A DNA stretch of 64,000 nt from Nocardioides sp. Soil774. Its GTDB lineage: Bacteria; Actinomycetota; Actinomycetes; Propionibacteriales; Nocardioidaceae. Position 1 is the first letter of the stretch; the number at the start of each line of letters is the position of its first letter. The position numbers and the translations under genes are program-made. The stretch spans positions 546,270 through 610,269 of the forward strand of contig NZ_LMSM01000006.1 in assembly GCF_001428125.1 (NCBI RefSeq), in the 5' to 3' direction. The notes beneath the pieces were generated by a model, which saw only the letters and a list, made by a program, of their open reading frames with translations, ran no database searches and was not told the origin of the DNA. Positions 47,247 to 53,806 of this stretch are shown here, piece after piece.

Positions 47247-47318
47247 TGTGCTCGTCCTCTCGTGGGGTGGCGCTGGGCGGACGTCCCGTACCCCCTCGGA
47301 AGAAGATCAGTAGCGCGT

Positions 47319-47343
47319 GCATGGACCTCGCAGGGAGGGGTAC
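47319..47343 (+). promoter_or_regulatory. SigB-type promoter, distal, flavodoxin-like gene
   Basis: GCAT, 15 bases, GGGTAC. It fits GNNT-N14-16-GGGTAC, with the same -35 and spacing as the proximal copy at 47447. Transcripts from here would carry about 130 bases of structured leader before the ATG at 47482. Confidence 0.45.
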
Positions 47344-47352
47344 TGGGCTGCT

Positions 47353-47447
47353 GCGGGGCCGTCCCGGCGACCCCGCACCAGGTTCCACGAGACCCGTCGA
47401 GGACCCCCAGCCGTACGCCGTGCATGGAGCCCCCGACGGGTCTCGTG
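47353..47447 (+). other. Two-stem structured leader region
   Basis: Two successive inverted repeats fill the leader between the tandem promoters. The first has arms GCGGGG / CCCCGC at 47353-47358 and 47371-47376. The second is a perfect 14-base stem, CACGAGACCCGTCG at 47386-47399 with CGACGGGTCTCGTG at 47434-47447, and a 34-base loop. The second arm ends on the -35 of the proximal promoter. This could be an attenuator, a protein-binding RNA or a cruciform. The 235 bases between 47247 and 47481 otherwise hold only the two promoters. Confidence 0.5.
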
Positions 47448-47471
47448 CATGTGGTGCCCGTGCCGGGGTAC
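47447..47471 (+). promoter_or_regulatory. SigB-type promoter, proximal, flavodoxin-like gene
   Basis: GCAT, 15 bases, GGGTAC, ending 10 bases before the ATG at 47482. A nearly leaderless transcript is predicted. It has the same -35 sequence, spacer length and -10 as the sites at 47319 and 55889. Confidence 0.55.
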
Positions 47472-47481
47472 CGACCGCCGC

Positions 47482-48105
47482 ATGCCCGACATGACTCGCG
47501 ACCTGTCCTGCCTCGTCCTCAGCTGCACGCTCAAGCCGTCACCGGCCGAGTCCAGCTCCGACCTCCTTGGCTCGCAGGTGCTGGCGGCCTTCGGCGAGCT
47601 CGGCGTCACGGGGTCGGTGGAGCGCGTGGTGGACCACGACGTCCGCTTCGGCGTGAGCACCGACGAGGGCGACGGCGACGCGTGGCCGACGTTGCGCCAG
47701 CGGGTCCTCGACGCCGACATCCTGGTGCTGGTGACCCCGATCTGGATGGGGCAGCCCGCCTCGGTCGCCAAGATGGTGCTCGAGCGCCTCGACGCCGAGC
47801 TGTCCGAGACCGATGACGACGGCCGGTTGCTGACCTTCGGCAAGGTGGCCGCCGTGGGCGTCGTCGGCAACGAGGACGGCGCCCACCACGTGAGCGCCGA
47901 GCTCTTCCAGGCGCTTGACGACGTCGGCTTCACCATCCCGGCCCAGGCGGTCACCTACTGGGTGGGAGAGGCCATGCAGACAGTGGACTACAAGGACGTC
48001 TCCCCGACGCCGGAGAAGACGGCCGGCGCCACCCAGGTCCTTACCCGCCACGCGGCGCACCTGGCCGGCCTGCTCAAGGCCTCGCCCTACCCCGCGGGGG
48101 ACTGA
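47482..48105 (+). CDS. NAD(P)H-dependent FMN reductase / flavodoxin-like protein
   Basis: 207-residue flavodoxin-fold protein. The FMN phosphate loop is the modified SCTLKPSPAESSSD after the first strand, and the middle loop VTPIWMGQPASVAKMVLERLD is typical of the NADPH-dependent FMN reductase group. GVVGNEDGAHHVSAELFQALDD supplies the third flavin loop. The ATG at 47482 lies 10 bases after a SigB-type GGGTAC; the in-frame ATG at 47491 is a weaker choice. It probably acts in flavin or quinone reduction under stress. The electron acceptor is unknown. Confidence 0.82.
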   Translation: MPDMTRDLSCLVLSCTLKPSPAESSSDLLGSQVLAAFGELGVTGSVERVVDHDVRFGVSTDEGDGDAWPTLRQRVLDADILVLVTPIWMGQPASVAKMVLERLDAELSETDDDGRLLTFGKVAAVGVVGNEDGAHHVSAELFQALDDVGFTIPAQAVTYWVGEAMQTVDYKDVSPTPEKTAGATQVLTRHAAHLAGLLKASPYPAGD

Positions 48106-48110
48106 CCGCC

Positions 48111-48794
48111 TCAGTGCGAGCGCAGCGGCCCGCCCTCGAGTCGCTCGAGGAGGTCGCGCGGGCCGTCGTAGACCCACGAGGCGCCGGCCGACCGCAGCCG
48201 CTCGGCACTGATGCCACCGCTGCGCACCCCGATGCTGGCCACGGAGGCGGCCTCGGCGGACAGGGCGTCCCAGACGGCGTCGCCCACGACGACGGGCTTG
48301 CCCCCACCGCTGCCGCCGGCGCGCTCGATCGCGAGCTGCACCGAGTCGGGCGCCGGCTTGCTGGCCGCGCCGTCGGACCCCGTCACGATCGCCGTGAGGT
48401 GGCGGCGTACGTCGAGGAGGTCGAGCAGCTCGTCGACGATCTCGTTCTCCGACGAGCTGGCGAGCGCGAGCCGGTGGCCGTGCCGGGCCAGCTCCTCGAC
48501 GAGCTCGGAGGCGCCGTCGAGCGCACACACGGTGCGGAGCGTGGCACGGAAGTACTTGTCGTGCAGCTCGCGCACGTCGTTTCCTACGGCGGCCTCGGCT
48601 GCGTCACCCGCCACGTGCGCGACGAGGCGGTCGCCGCCCATGCCGATGGCCTCGTGGACCCGCATCGCCGACACGTGGCGCCCGACGTCGTGGAAGGCCG
48701 CCTGCCAGGCCACGACGTGCTGGTAGACCGAGTCGACGAGGGTGCCGTCGAGGTCCAGGACGACGACGGGGCGGGGCAGCTCTGCGGGGGTCAC
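48111..48794 (-). CDS. HAD-superfamily phosphatase
   Basis: 227-residue HAD hydrolase. Motif I is VVLDLDGTLVDS, motif II is ALASSS, motif III is the lysine in ASKPAPDS, and motif IV is VVGDAVWDALSA. A helical cap with a phosphoglycolate-phosphatase-like pattern lies between motifs I and II. GTG 48794 is chosen because a SigB-type GGGTAC ends 9 bases upstream and the protein then begins VTPAELPRP just before motif I. ATG 48827 is in frame but falls inside that promoter. The substrate is unknown; small sugar phosphates are typical. Confidence 0.83.
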   Translation of the reverse strand: MTPAELPRPVVVLDLDGTLVDSVYQHVVAWQAAFHDVGRHVSAMRVHEAIGMGGDRLVAHVAGDAAEAAVGNDVRELHDKYFRATLRTVCALDGASELVEELARHGHRLALASSSENEIVDELLDLLDVRRHLTAIVTGSDGAASKPAPDSVQLAIERAGGSGGGKPVVVGDAVWDALSAEAASVASIGVRSGGISAERLRSAGASWVYDGPRDLLERLEGGPLRSH

Positions 48795-48803
48795 GGCGGG
48801 GCC

Positions 48804-48829
48804 GTACCCCGCGCCCGCGGCCGTCATGC
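48804..48829 (-). promoter_or_regulatory. SigB-type promoter of the HAD gene
   Basis: On the minus strand: GCAT, 16 bases, GGGTAC, ending 9 bases before the GTG at 48794. It fits GNNT-N14-16-GGGTAC and predicts a leaderless or nearly leaderless mRNA. Confidence 0.42.
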
Positions 48830-48923
48830 GCCCGCCCGGGCGGGTGTGGTGTCCCTTGGGTGCCCGGGGGACCATCGAGGAGCACGCACCGCACATCGAC
48901 CTGGGGGCGAAAGGGGTGAGGGC

Positions 48924-49601
48924 ATGGAGCTGCTGCCCGAGAGCCGCGAAGCCCTGGACGAGTACGTCACGCCGACCGTCGACGACGTCGAGGGGCTGCT
49001 GCGCGTGATCGAGGGCTGGGCGCTGCGGGCGGTGCCGGAGTGCGTCGCGCTGAGCGTCACGATCCTCGACGAGGACCTGACCTTCACCCTCGTCGACGAC
49101 ATGAGCACCGTCGGCGATCGTGTGCCGTCGCCGACACCTGACGCGGGGCCTGACCAGGCGTGGGTGCCGGTGGTCGAGGACGACGGGTCGCTCGACGAGG
49201 GCGGCTGGGCCGAGATGGCGCGCGAGCGCGCCTTCGCCGGCATCGAGAGCACGGTGTGCCTGCCGGTCGTCGAGCACGGCCGGGCAGTGCTCAACATCGA
49301 CCTCTACGCCTCCACCGCCCACGCCTTCCGGGGCCGCATCGACGGACTGGTCGAGGCCCTGGGCGCCTGGCAGGCGGGCGCGGTGACCAACGCCGACCTC
49401 GGCTTCGAGTCGCTCAAGCGGGCGGAGGCCGCTCCCGAGCGGCTGCGCGAGCAGCGCGTGGTCGACGTGGCCGTCGGCCTGGTGGCCGCTCGGGTCGGGG
49501 TCACCACCGACGATGCGCTGGTGCTCCTGCGGGTCGCGGCGGACCGCGCCGGCACGAGCGAGACGCAGGCGGCGACGATCGCCCAGGCACTCCTGGGCTG
49601 A
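48924..49601 (+). CDS. GAF domain protein with a diverged ANTAR domain
   Basis: 225-residue protein; GAF region about 25-155 (VALSVTILDEDLTFTLVDDM, VCLPVVEHGRAVLNIDLYAST) and a C-terminal helical unit LREQRVVDVAVGLVAARVGVTTDDALVLLRVAADRAGTSE with ANTAR spacing but without the MER motif. It resembles the protein at 24416: both share GAVTNADLxF and a run of alanine-rich helix before the last unit. The ATG has AAGGGGTGAGGG upstream. It diverges from the HAD gene. Whether it binds RNA is uncertain. Confidence 0.82.
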   Translation: MELLPESREALDEYVTPTVDDVEGLLRVIEGWALRAVPECVALSVTILDEDLTFTLVDDMSTVGDRVPSPTPDAGPDQAWVPVVEDDGSLDEGGWAEMARERAFAGIESTVCLPVVEHGRAVLNIDLYASTAHAFRGRIDGLVEALGAWQAGAVTNADLGFESLKRAEAAPERLREQRVVDVAVGLVAARVGVTTDDALVLLRVAADRAGTSETQAATIAQALLG

Positions 49602-49610
49602 GGCGGCGGC

Positions 49611-49635
49611 GTATGGGCCCCGCCCATCGGGGTAC
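49611..49635 (+). promoter_or_regulatory. SigB-type promoter of the LuxR-type regulator
   Basis: GTAT, 15 bases, GGGTAC, ending 9 bases before the ATG at 49645. It matches the SigB consensus better at the -35 (GTNT) than the other sites in the window and predicts a leaderless or nearly leaderless mRNA. Confidence 0.55.
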
Positions 49636-49644
49636 CTCGCTGCC

Positions 49645-50316
49645 ATGGAACGCCCCCCGACACCCGGTCACCGACACATCAAGGTCGCGGTCGTGGACGA
49701 GAGCGAGCTCGTCGTCCACGGTCTGCGCACCATGCTCGAGCCGCACTCCGCGATCATCTCCATCGTCCCGCATCGCTCAGCCGAGCCTGCCCCCCTGTGC
49801 GACCTCACGCTCTACGAGCCGTCGGGTCACCGGCGTACGCCGTCCACGCGGGCGACGCCGCGCAAGTTCCCCTCCCGGATGGTGGCCTACGGCTGGGACT
49901 GCAGCCCGGAGGCCGTCTCGACCGAGATGGCACGCGGCGCGGCCGGCTTCGTCAGCAAGTGGCTGCCGGGTCGGCGCCTGGCCTGGAACCTGCTTCAGAT
50001 CGCCGACGGCCGCACGGTCGTCGACGCCTGGTCGGGCCAGCCCGAGCCGACGCGGGCCGGCGCCGAGAAGTGGCCGCTCACCCAGCGCGAGACCGAGGTG
50101 CTCTCGATGATCGCCTCGGGCAAGGCCAACCGCGACATCGCCGAGGAGACCAACCTCAGCATCAACTCGGTGAAGTCCTACATCCGCGGGGCTTACTCGA
50201 AGATCGAGGTGACCTCGCGCTCGCAGGCAGTGCTCTGGGCCATCCAGCACGGCCTGCTCGTCCCGGGCGAGTCGGCCTCGGAGAACCTGCGGGTCTCCCA
50301 CCCCGCCAAGGTGTGA
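49645..50316 (+). CDS. LuxR-type response regulator with an atypical receiver
   Basis: 223-residue regulator: an N-terminal receiver-like domain (about 12-125) and a LuxR/GerE helix-turn-helix (about 148-210). The DNA-binding part has LTQRETEVLSMIASGKANRDIAEETNLSINSVKSYIRGAYSKI. In the receiver the acidic pair is present (VVDESE) and a lysine lies in GFVSKWLPG. The strand that should hold the phosphorylated aspartate reads CDLTLYEPSG, which is unusual. The domain may be a pseudo-receiver controlled by something other than phosphorylation. No kinase gene is adjacent. A SigB-type promoter directly precedes the start. Confidence 0.82.
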   Translation: MERPPTPGHRHIKVAVVDESELVVHGLRTMLEPHSAIISIVPHRSAEPAPLCDLTLYEPSGHRRTPSTRATPRKFPSRMVAYGWDCSPEAVSTEMARGAAGFVSKWLPGRRLAWNLLQIADGRTVVDAWSGQPEPTRAGAEKWPLTQRETEVLSMIASGKANRDIAEETNLSINSVKSYIRGAYSKIEVTSRSQAVLWAIQHGLLVPGESASENLRVSHPAKV

Positions 50317-50329
50317 CCCTGCGGGGTCA
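50314..50329. terminator. Small bidirectional terminator between convergent genes
   Basis: TGACCC, loop TGCG, GGGTCA: a six-base perfect stem whose two arms contain the stop codons of the convergent regulator and hypothetical genes. It is short, so its strength is uncertain. Confidence 0.4.
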
Positions 50330-50779
50330 GGCCCCGGTGCCCTCCGGAGGGCCGGGCCTGGCCTCGTGCCCCTCGCGCCCCGCCGTGCGGCGCAGCTCCT
50401 TCATCTCGGCCTCGAAGATGTGTCGCCTGCCCTCGACGAGCTCGTCGAGGGCGCGCTGGTGCAGACCCTTCGCGCGGGCGTAGAAGCCGTCGTCGAAGAG
50501 CTCCACCATCTGGAACGACCACATGCCCGGCAGTGGGTTCGCCCCGAGCGCGTCGCGGTCGAGCGCGTCGGCGAGGTCGGAGTGCCCGGCCGCGCGCACC
50601 ATCGCCGTCGCCTCCTCCAGGGTGCTCTCCGCGCTCCCCATCAGGCGGTGGAAGGCGTAGATGTGTCCGCGGGCGTCCTCGATGTGGTCGAGGGCGGCCG
50701 ACAGCTTGCCCAGTGCCTCGATCGTCTCGTCGCTGACGCCCTCGGGGCGTTGGTGTGCGGCATCGCGTTGGTCGGTCAT
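50327..50779 (-). CDS. Hypothetical protein, helical, actinobacterial type
   Basis: 150-residue protein that is almost wholly helical by composition, with ALDHIEDARGHIYAFHRLMGSAE, then MVRAAGHSDLADALDRD, then the aromatic-rich GMWSFQMVELFDDGFY and a charged C-terminal helix. The ATG at 50779 is the first start after an unlikely N-terminal extension. I recall similar lone actinobacterial proteins without assigned function. There is no signal peptide or membrane segment. It diverges from the zinc dehydrogenase operon. Confidence 0.7.
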   Translation of the reverse strand: MTDQRDAAHQRPEGVSDETIEALGKLSAALDHIEDARGHIYAFHRLMGSAESTLEEATAMVRAAGHSDLADALDRDALGANPLPGMWSFQMVELFDDGFYARAKGLHQRALDELVEGRRHIFEAEMKELRRTAGREGHEARPGPPEGTGA

Positions 50780-50864
50780 GGCACGAGCCTCGCACCGCCG
50801 TGACGGGCGTCGCCACGTTCGAAGGGATGCGCATGGTCCGCCGCCTGCTGGGCACTGACGGCCC

Positions 50865-52046
50865 ATGAAGGCAGTCACCTGGCAAGGCAGACAGGACATG
50901 CAGGTCATCGAGGTGCCCGACGCGGTCATCGAGGAGCCCACCGACGTCGTCGTGGAGATCACCTCGACCGGCCTGTGCGGCTCCGACCTGCACCTCTACG
51001 ACCCGCTCACCCCGTTCATGACGAGCGGCGACATCGTCGGCCACGAGCCGATGGGTGTCGTGCGCGAGGTGGGGTCGGCGGTCGAGACCCTGCAGGTGGG
51101 CGACCGCGTCGTGGTGCCGTTCAACATCAGCTGCGGCTCGTGCTGGATGTGCGACCGCGGCCTGTTCAGCCAGTGCGAGACCACGCAGAACCGTGACACC
51201 GGCACCGGCGCGAGCCTGTTCGGCTACAGCAAGCTCTACGGCCAGGTGCCCGGCGGGCAGGCCGAGCTGCTGCGCGTGCCCTTCGGCGACACGCTGCCGA
51301 TCAAGGTCCCGCACGGCCCGGTCGACGACCGCTTCCTCTTCCTCTCCGACGTGCTGCCGACCGCCTGGCAGGCGGTGGAGTACGCCGACGTCGAGCCCGG
51401 CGGCACGCTGCTGGTCATCGGCGCCGGCCCGATCGGCGACATGGCGGCCCGCATCGCCCTGCACCGCGGCCTGGACGTGATCGCCGTCGACTCCGTGCGC
51501 GAGCGGCTCGCCCGCGTCCACGGCCGCGGTGCCGAGACGATCGACCACACCGAGGTCGACGGCATCGGTGACCGCGTGCGCGAGCTCACCGACGGCCGTG
51601 GCGCCGACGGCGTGATCGACGCGGTGGGGATGGAGGCCCACGGGTCACCCGTCGCCGAGACGGCCCAGAAGGCGCTCGCGCTGCTGCCCAAGAAGGTGCA
51701 GGAGAAGATCATGCTCACCGCCGGCACCGACCGGCTCGCAGCGCTGATGAGCGCGATCGACAGCGTGCGCCGCGGCGGCACGATCAGCATCTCGGGCGTC
51801 TACGGCGCCCCGACCGACCCGCTGCCGATGTTCCAGCTGTTCGACAAGCAGGTGCAGATCCGCATGGGCCAGGCCAACGTGCGCCGCTGGAGCGACGACA
51901 TCCTCGCGCTGCTGCAGCAGGAGGACGACGTGCTCGGCGTCGAGTCGTTCGCCACGCACCACCTCCCGCTCGAGGACGCCCCCGAGGCCTACCGGAAGTT
52001 CCGCGACAAGGAGGACGGCATGGTCAAGGTGGTGTTCACCCCGTGA
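50865..52046 (+). CDS. Zinc-dependent alcohol/formaldehyde dehydrogenase-like protein
   Basis: 393-residue medium-chain dehydrogenase resembling glutathione-independent formaldehyde dehydrogenase and related threonine dehydrogenase-like enzymes. Catalytic zinc residues lie in TGLCGSDLHLYD and GHEPMG. The structural zinc cluster is CGSCWMCDRGLFSQC. The NAD site is LLVIGAGPIGDMAARIA. It begins an operon with an iron-containing redox enzyme and a CDGSH protein (GTGA and ATGA overlaps). Formaldehyde or another small aldehyde is a likely but unproven substrate. Confidence 0.86.
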   Translation: MKAVTWQGRQDMQVIEVPDAVIEEPTDVVVEITSTGLCGSDLHLYDPLTPFMTSGDIVGHEPMGVVREVGSAVETLQVGDRVVVPFNISCGSCWMCDRGLFSQCETTQNRDTGTGASLFGYSKLYGQVPGGQAELLRVPFGDTLPIKVPHGPVDDRFLFLSDVLPTAWQAVEYADVEPGGTLLVIGAGPIGDMAARIALHRGLDVIAVDSVRERLARVHGRGAETIDHTEVDGIGDRVRELTDGRGADGVIDAVGMEAHGSPVAETAQKALALLPKKVQEKIMLTAGTDRLAALMSAIDSVRRGGTISISGVYGAPTDPLPMFQLFDKQVQIRMGQANVRRWSDDILALLQQEDDVLGVESFATHHLPLEDAPEAYRKFRDKEDGMVKVVFTP

Positions 52047-52999
52047 GGCTGCCCAAGCCTCGCGGCGTGCTCAGCGAATGGGTGCTGGGCCGCCTCGCCG
52101 GCACCCCGTCTGTCGGCGACGCCCCCGCGGCCGACGGCCCCGACGACGAGGCGATCGCGCTGTGGGCCCTGCACGAGGTGCTCTACCGCGGCTTCGAGGA
52201 CGCCTCCGACGACGCCGAGGGCGACGTCGGCCTGTTCGCCGTGCGCCACCGGCTCGAGTCCGGACTCGAGGAGCGGCTGCGCTCGCGCTGGGCGGGCTCG
52301 GACGCCACCGCCGACGTCGGCCCTGCCGGCGTACCTGCCGCGCTGGAGGCGCTCGTCGCGGCCGACCACGGCCCGTCGCTCGCCGACCACGTACGCCGTC
52401 ACGCCGACCGCGACCAGGTGATGGAGCTGTTGCGACAGCGCTCGGTCTACCACCTCAAGGAGGCCGACCCCACGGCCTGGGTCGTGCCGCGTCTGCCGGT
52501 GCGCGCCAAGGCGGCGCTGGTGGAGCTGCAGTTCGACGAGTACGGCGCCGGCGACCCCAACCGGCTGCACGCGCACCTCTTCGCCCGCGGGCTCGAGGCG
52601 GTCGGCCTGCGCCCGGAGTACGGCGCCTACGTCGACGACGCGCTGCCCGAGACCCTCGAGCTCAACAACGCGCTGTCCCTCTTCGGGCTCCGGCGCAGGC
52701 TGAGGGGAGCGGCGGTCGGGCACCTCGCCGCCTTCGAGATGACCAGCTCGCTGCCCTCGCGCAAGCTCGTCCAGGGCCTCGACCGGCTGGGGATGGACGG
52801 CCCGATGGCGACCTACTATGACGAGCACGTGGAGGCCGACGCCGTCCACGAGCAGCTGGCCGCCCACGACATCTGCGGCACCCTGGCCGAGGACGAGCCC
52901 GACCAGGTCGACGCGATCCTCTTCGGGGCCTTCACCTGCCTCGACCTCGAGGCCCGGTTCGCCACCGCGATGTTCAGCAGCTGGGGGGTGGCTCGATGA
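52043..52999 (+). CDS. Iron-containing redox enzyme family protein (heme-oxygenase-like fold)
   Basis: 318-residue helical protein of the iron-containing redox enzyme family (heme-oxygenase-like diiron fold). Candidate iron ligands lie in LHEVLYRGFEDASDD, VELQFDEYGAGDPNRLHAHLF, LAAFEMTSSLPS and YYDEHVEADAVHE, the expected helix positions. It starts at a GTG inside the dehydrogenase stop and ends with an ATGA overlap to the CDGSH gene. Members of this fold carry out oxygen-dependent cleavage or desaturation. The reaction here is unknown. Confidence 0.83.
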   Translation: MRLPKPRGVLSEWVLGRLAGTPSVGDAPAADGPDDEAIALWALHEVLYRGFEDASDDAEGDVGLFAVRHRLESGLEERLRSRWAGSDATADVGPAGVPAALEALVAADHGPSLADHVRRHADRDQVMELLRQRSVYHLKEADPTAWVVPRLPVRAKAALVELQFDEYGAGDPNRLHAHLFARGLEAVGLRPEYGAYVDDALPETLELNNALSLFGLRRRLRGAAVGHLAAFEMTSSLPSRKLVQGLDRLGMDGPMATYYDEHVEADAVHEQLAAHDICGTLAEDEPDQVDAILFGAFTCLDLEARFATAMFSSWGVAR

Positions 53000-53190
53000 G
53001 CCAGGACTTCGCCCACCCCGACGTGGTGCTGTGCCCGCACGGGCCGATGCTGGTGCGTGGTGCGACCTCGATCCAGGACGCGGACGGCACCGTGCACGCC
53101 GTGGAGCGCCCGGTGGTGGCCCTGTGCCGCTGCGAGAAGTCGAGCCGGCTCCCGTGGTGCGACGGCACCCACAAGCTCATCCCGCGCTAG
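52996..53190 (+). CDS. CDGSH iron-sulfur domain protein
   Basis: 64-residue protein with the CDGSH 2Fe-2S signature: CRCEKSSRLPWCDGTHK, three cysteines and one histidine in the usual spacing. There is no membrane anchor, so it is a soluble bacterial mini-form. It overlaps the iron redox enzyme by 4 bases and the convergent methyltransferase end by 14 bases. It is probably an electron donor or iron-sulfur carrier for the enzyme encoded just upstream. Confidence 0.9.
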   Translation: MSQDFAHPDVVLCPHGPMLVRGATSIQDADGTVHAVERPVVALCRCEKSSRLPWCDGTHKLIPR

Positions 53191-53806
53191 CGGGCCGCTC
53201 GATCAGGGCCAGCACCCCGCGCGTCTCCTGACGCACCTCGCCCATCAGCAACGGGCCGTCGGCGAAGGCCGGCTCGGCCAGCAATGCCCCGGCCTGGTCG
53301 GTCGTGCCCAGCTGGAGGACGGCGGCGCCACCCGGGGCCAGGTGCGCGGCGATCACGGCGACGCAGGCCCGCGCGACGTCGAGGCCGTCGTCGCCGCCGT
53401 CGATGGCCGAGAGCGGGTCCTCGGGGAACTCCGTCGTCCGGCTGCGCGGCACCCACGGCGGGTCGGCGACGACGACCGCGAACAGCTCGTCGTCCCCGAG
53501 CGCCGACTCGAGGCGTCTCTCACGGATGTCGACCCGGTCGGCCAGGCCGGCCCGGGTGGCGTTGGTGCGCGCGTGCGCACAGGCGGCCGGGTTGGCGTCG
53601 ACCATCACGAGCCGCCGGTCGTTGTCGGCCACGGCGAGGAGGCCGATGTGTCCCGCGCCCGAGCACAGCTCGAGCACCGGACCCGCGGGTGCGCCCGCCA
53701 TGAGCTCGGCCGCCCACCGCGACTGGGCCGCGGTCCACTCGCGCGGGCGCAGCACCCGGTCGTCGAAGTCGATGGTGAGGGGTCCGAAGGCCATCGTCTG
53801 CGTCAT
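53177..53806 (-). CDS. Class I SAM-dependent methyltransferase (HemK/MTQ2-like)
   Basis: 209-residue methyltransferase. The SAM-binding motif I is VLELCSGAGHIGLLA, followed by VDANPAACAHARTNA, and the catalytic-type NPPY-like motif is VADPPWVPR. DPPW in place of NPPY places it near release-factor or small-molecule methyltransferases of the HemK type, but the target is unknown. The start overlaps the stop of the desaturase-like gene (ATGA), so it is the third gene of that operon. Its 3' end overlaps the CDGSH gene on the other strand. Confidence 0.82.
   Translation of the reverse strand: MTQTMAFGPLTIDFDDRVLRPREWTAAQSRWAAELMAGAPAGPVLELCSGAGHIGLLAVADNDRRLVMVDANPAACAHARTNATRAGLADRVDIRERRLESALGDDELFAVVVADPPWVPRSRTTEFPEDPLSAIDGGDDGLDVARACVAVIAAHLAPGGAAVLQLGTTDQAGALLAEPAFADGPLLMGEVRQETRGVLALIERPASAG

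Noticed and set aside
47288..47293. GGGTAC on the minus strand before the small ORF at 47246
   Set aside because: No GNNT lies 14-16 bases upstream, so it does not meet the SigB pattern used for the six accepted sites.
45254..47425. A 723-codon minus-strand frame over the Rieske-FAD region
   Set aside because: It is low-complexity, rich in arginine and proline, and out of frame with the clear FAD and Rieske motifs. It is a shadow frame.
48831..48844. Perfect palindrome CCCGCCCGGGCGGG upstream of the HAD and GAF genes, as an operator
   Set aside because: It is pure GC in very GC-rich DNA, with no second copy found, so chance is a sufficient explanation.
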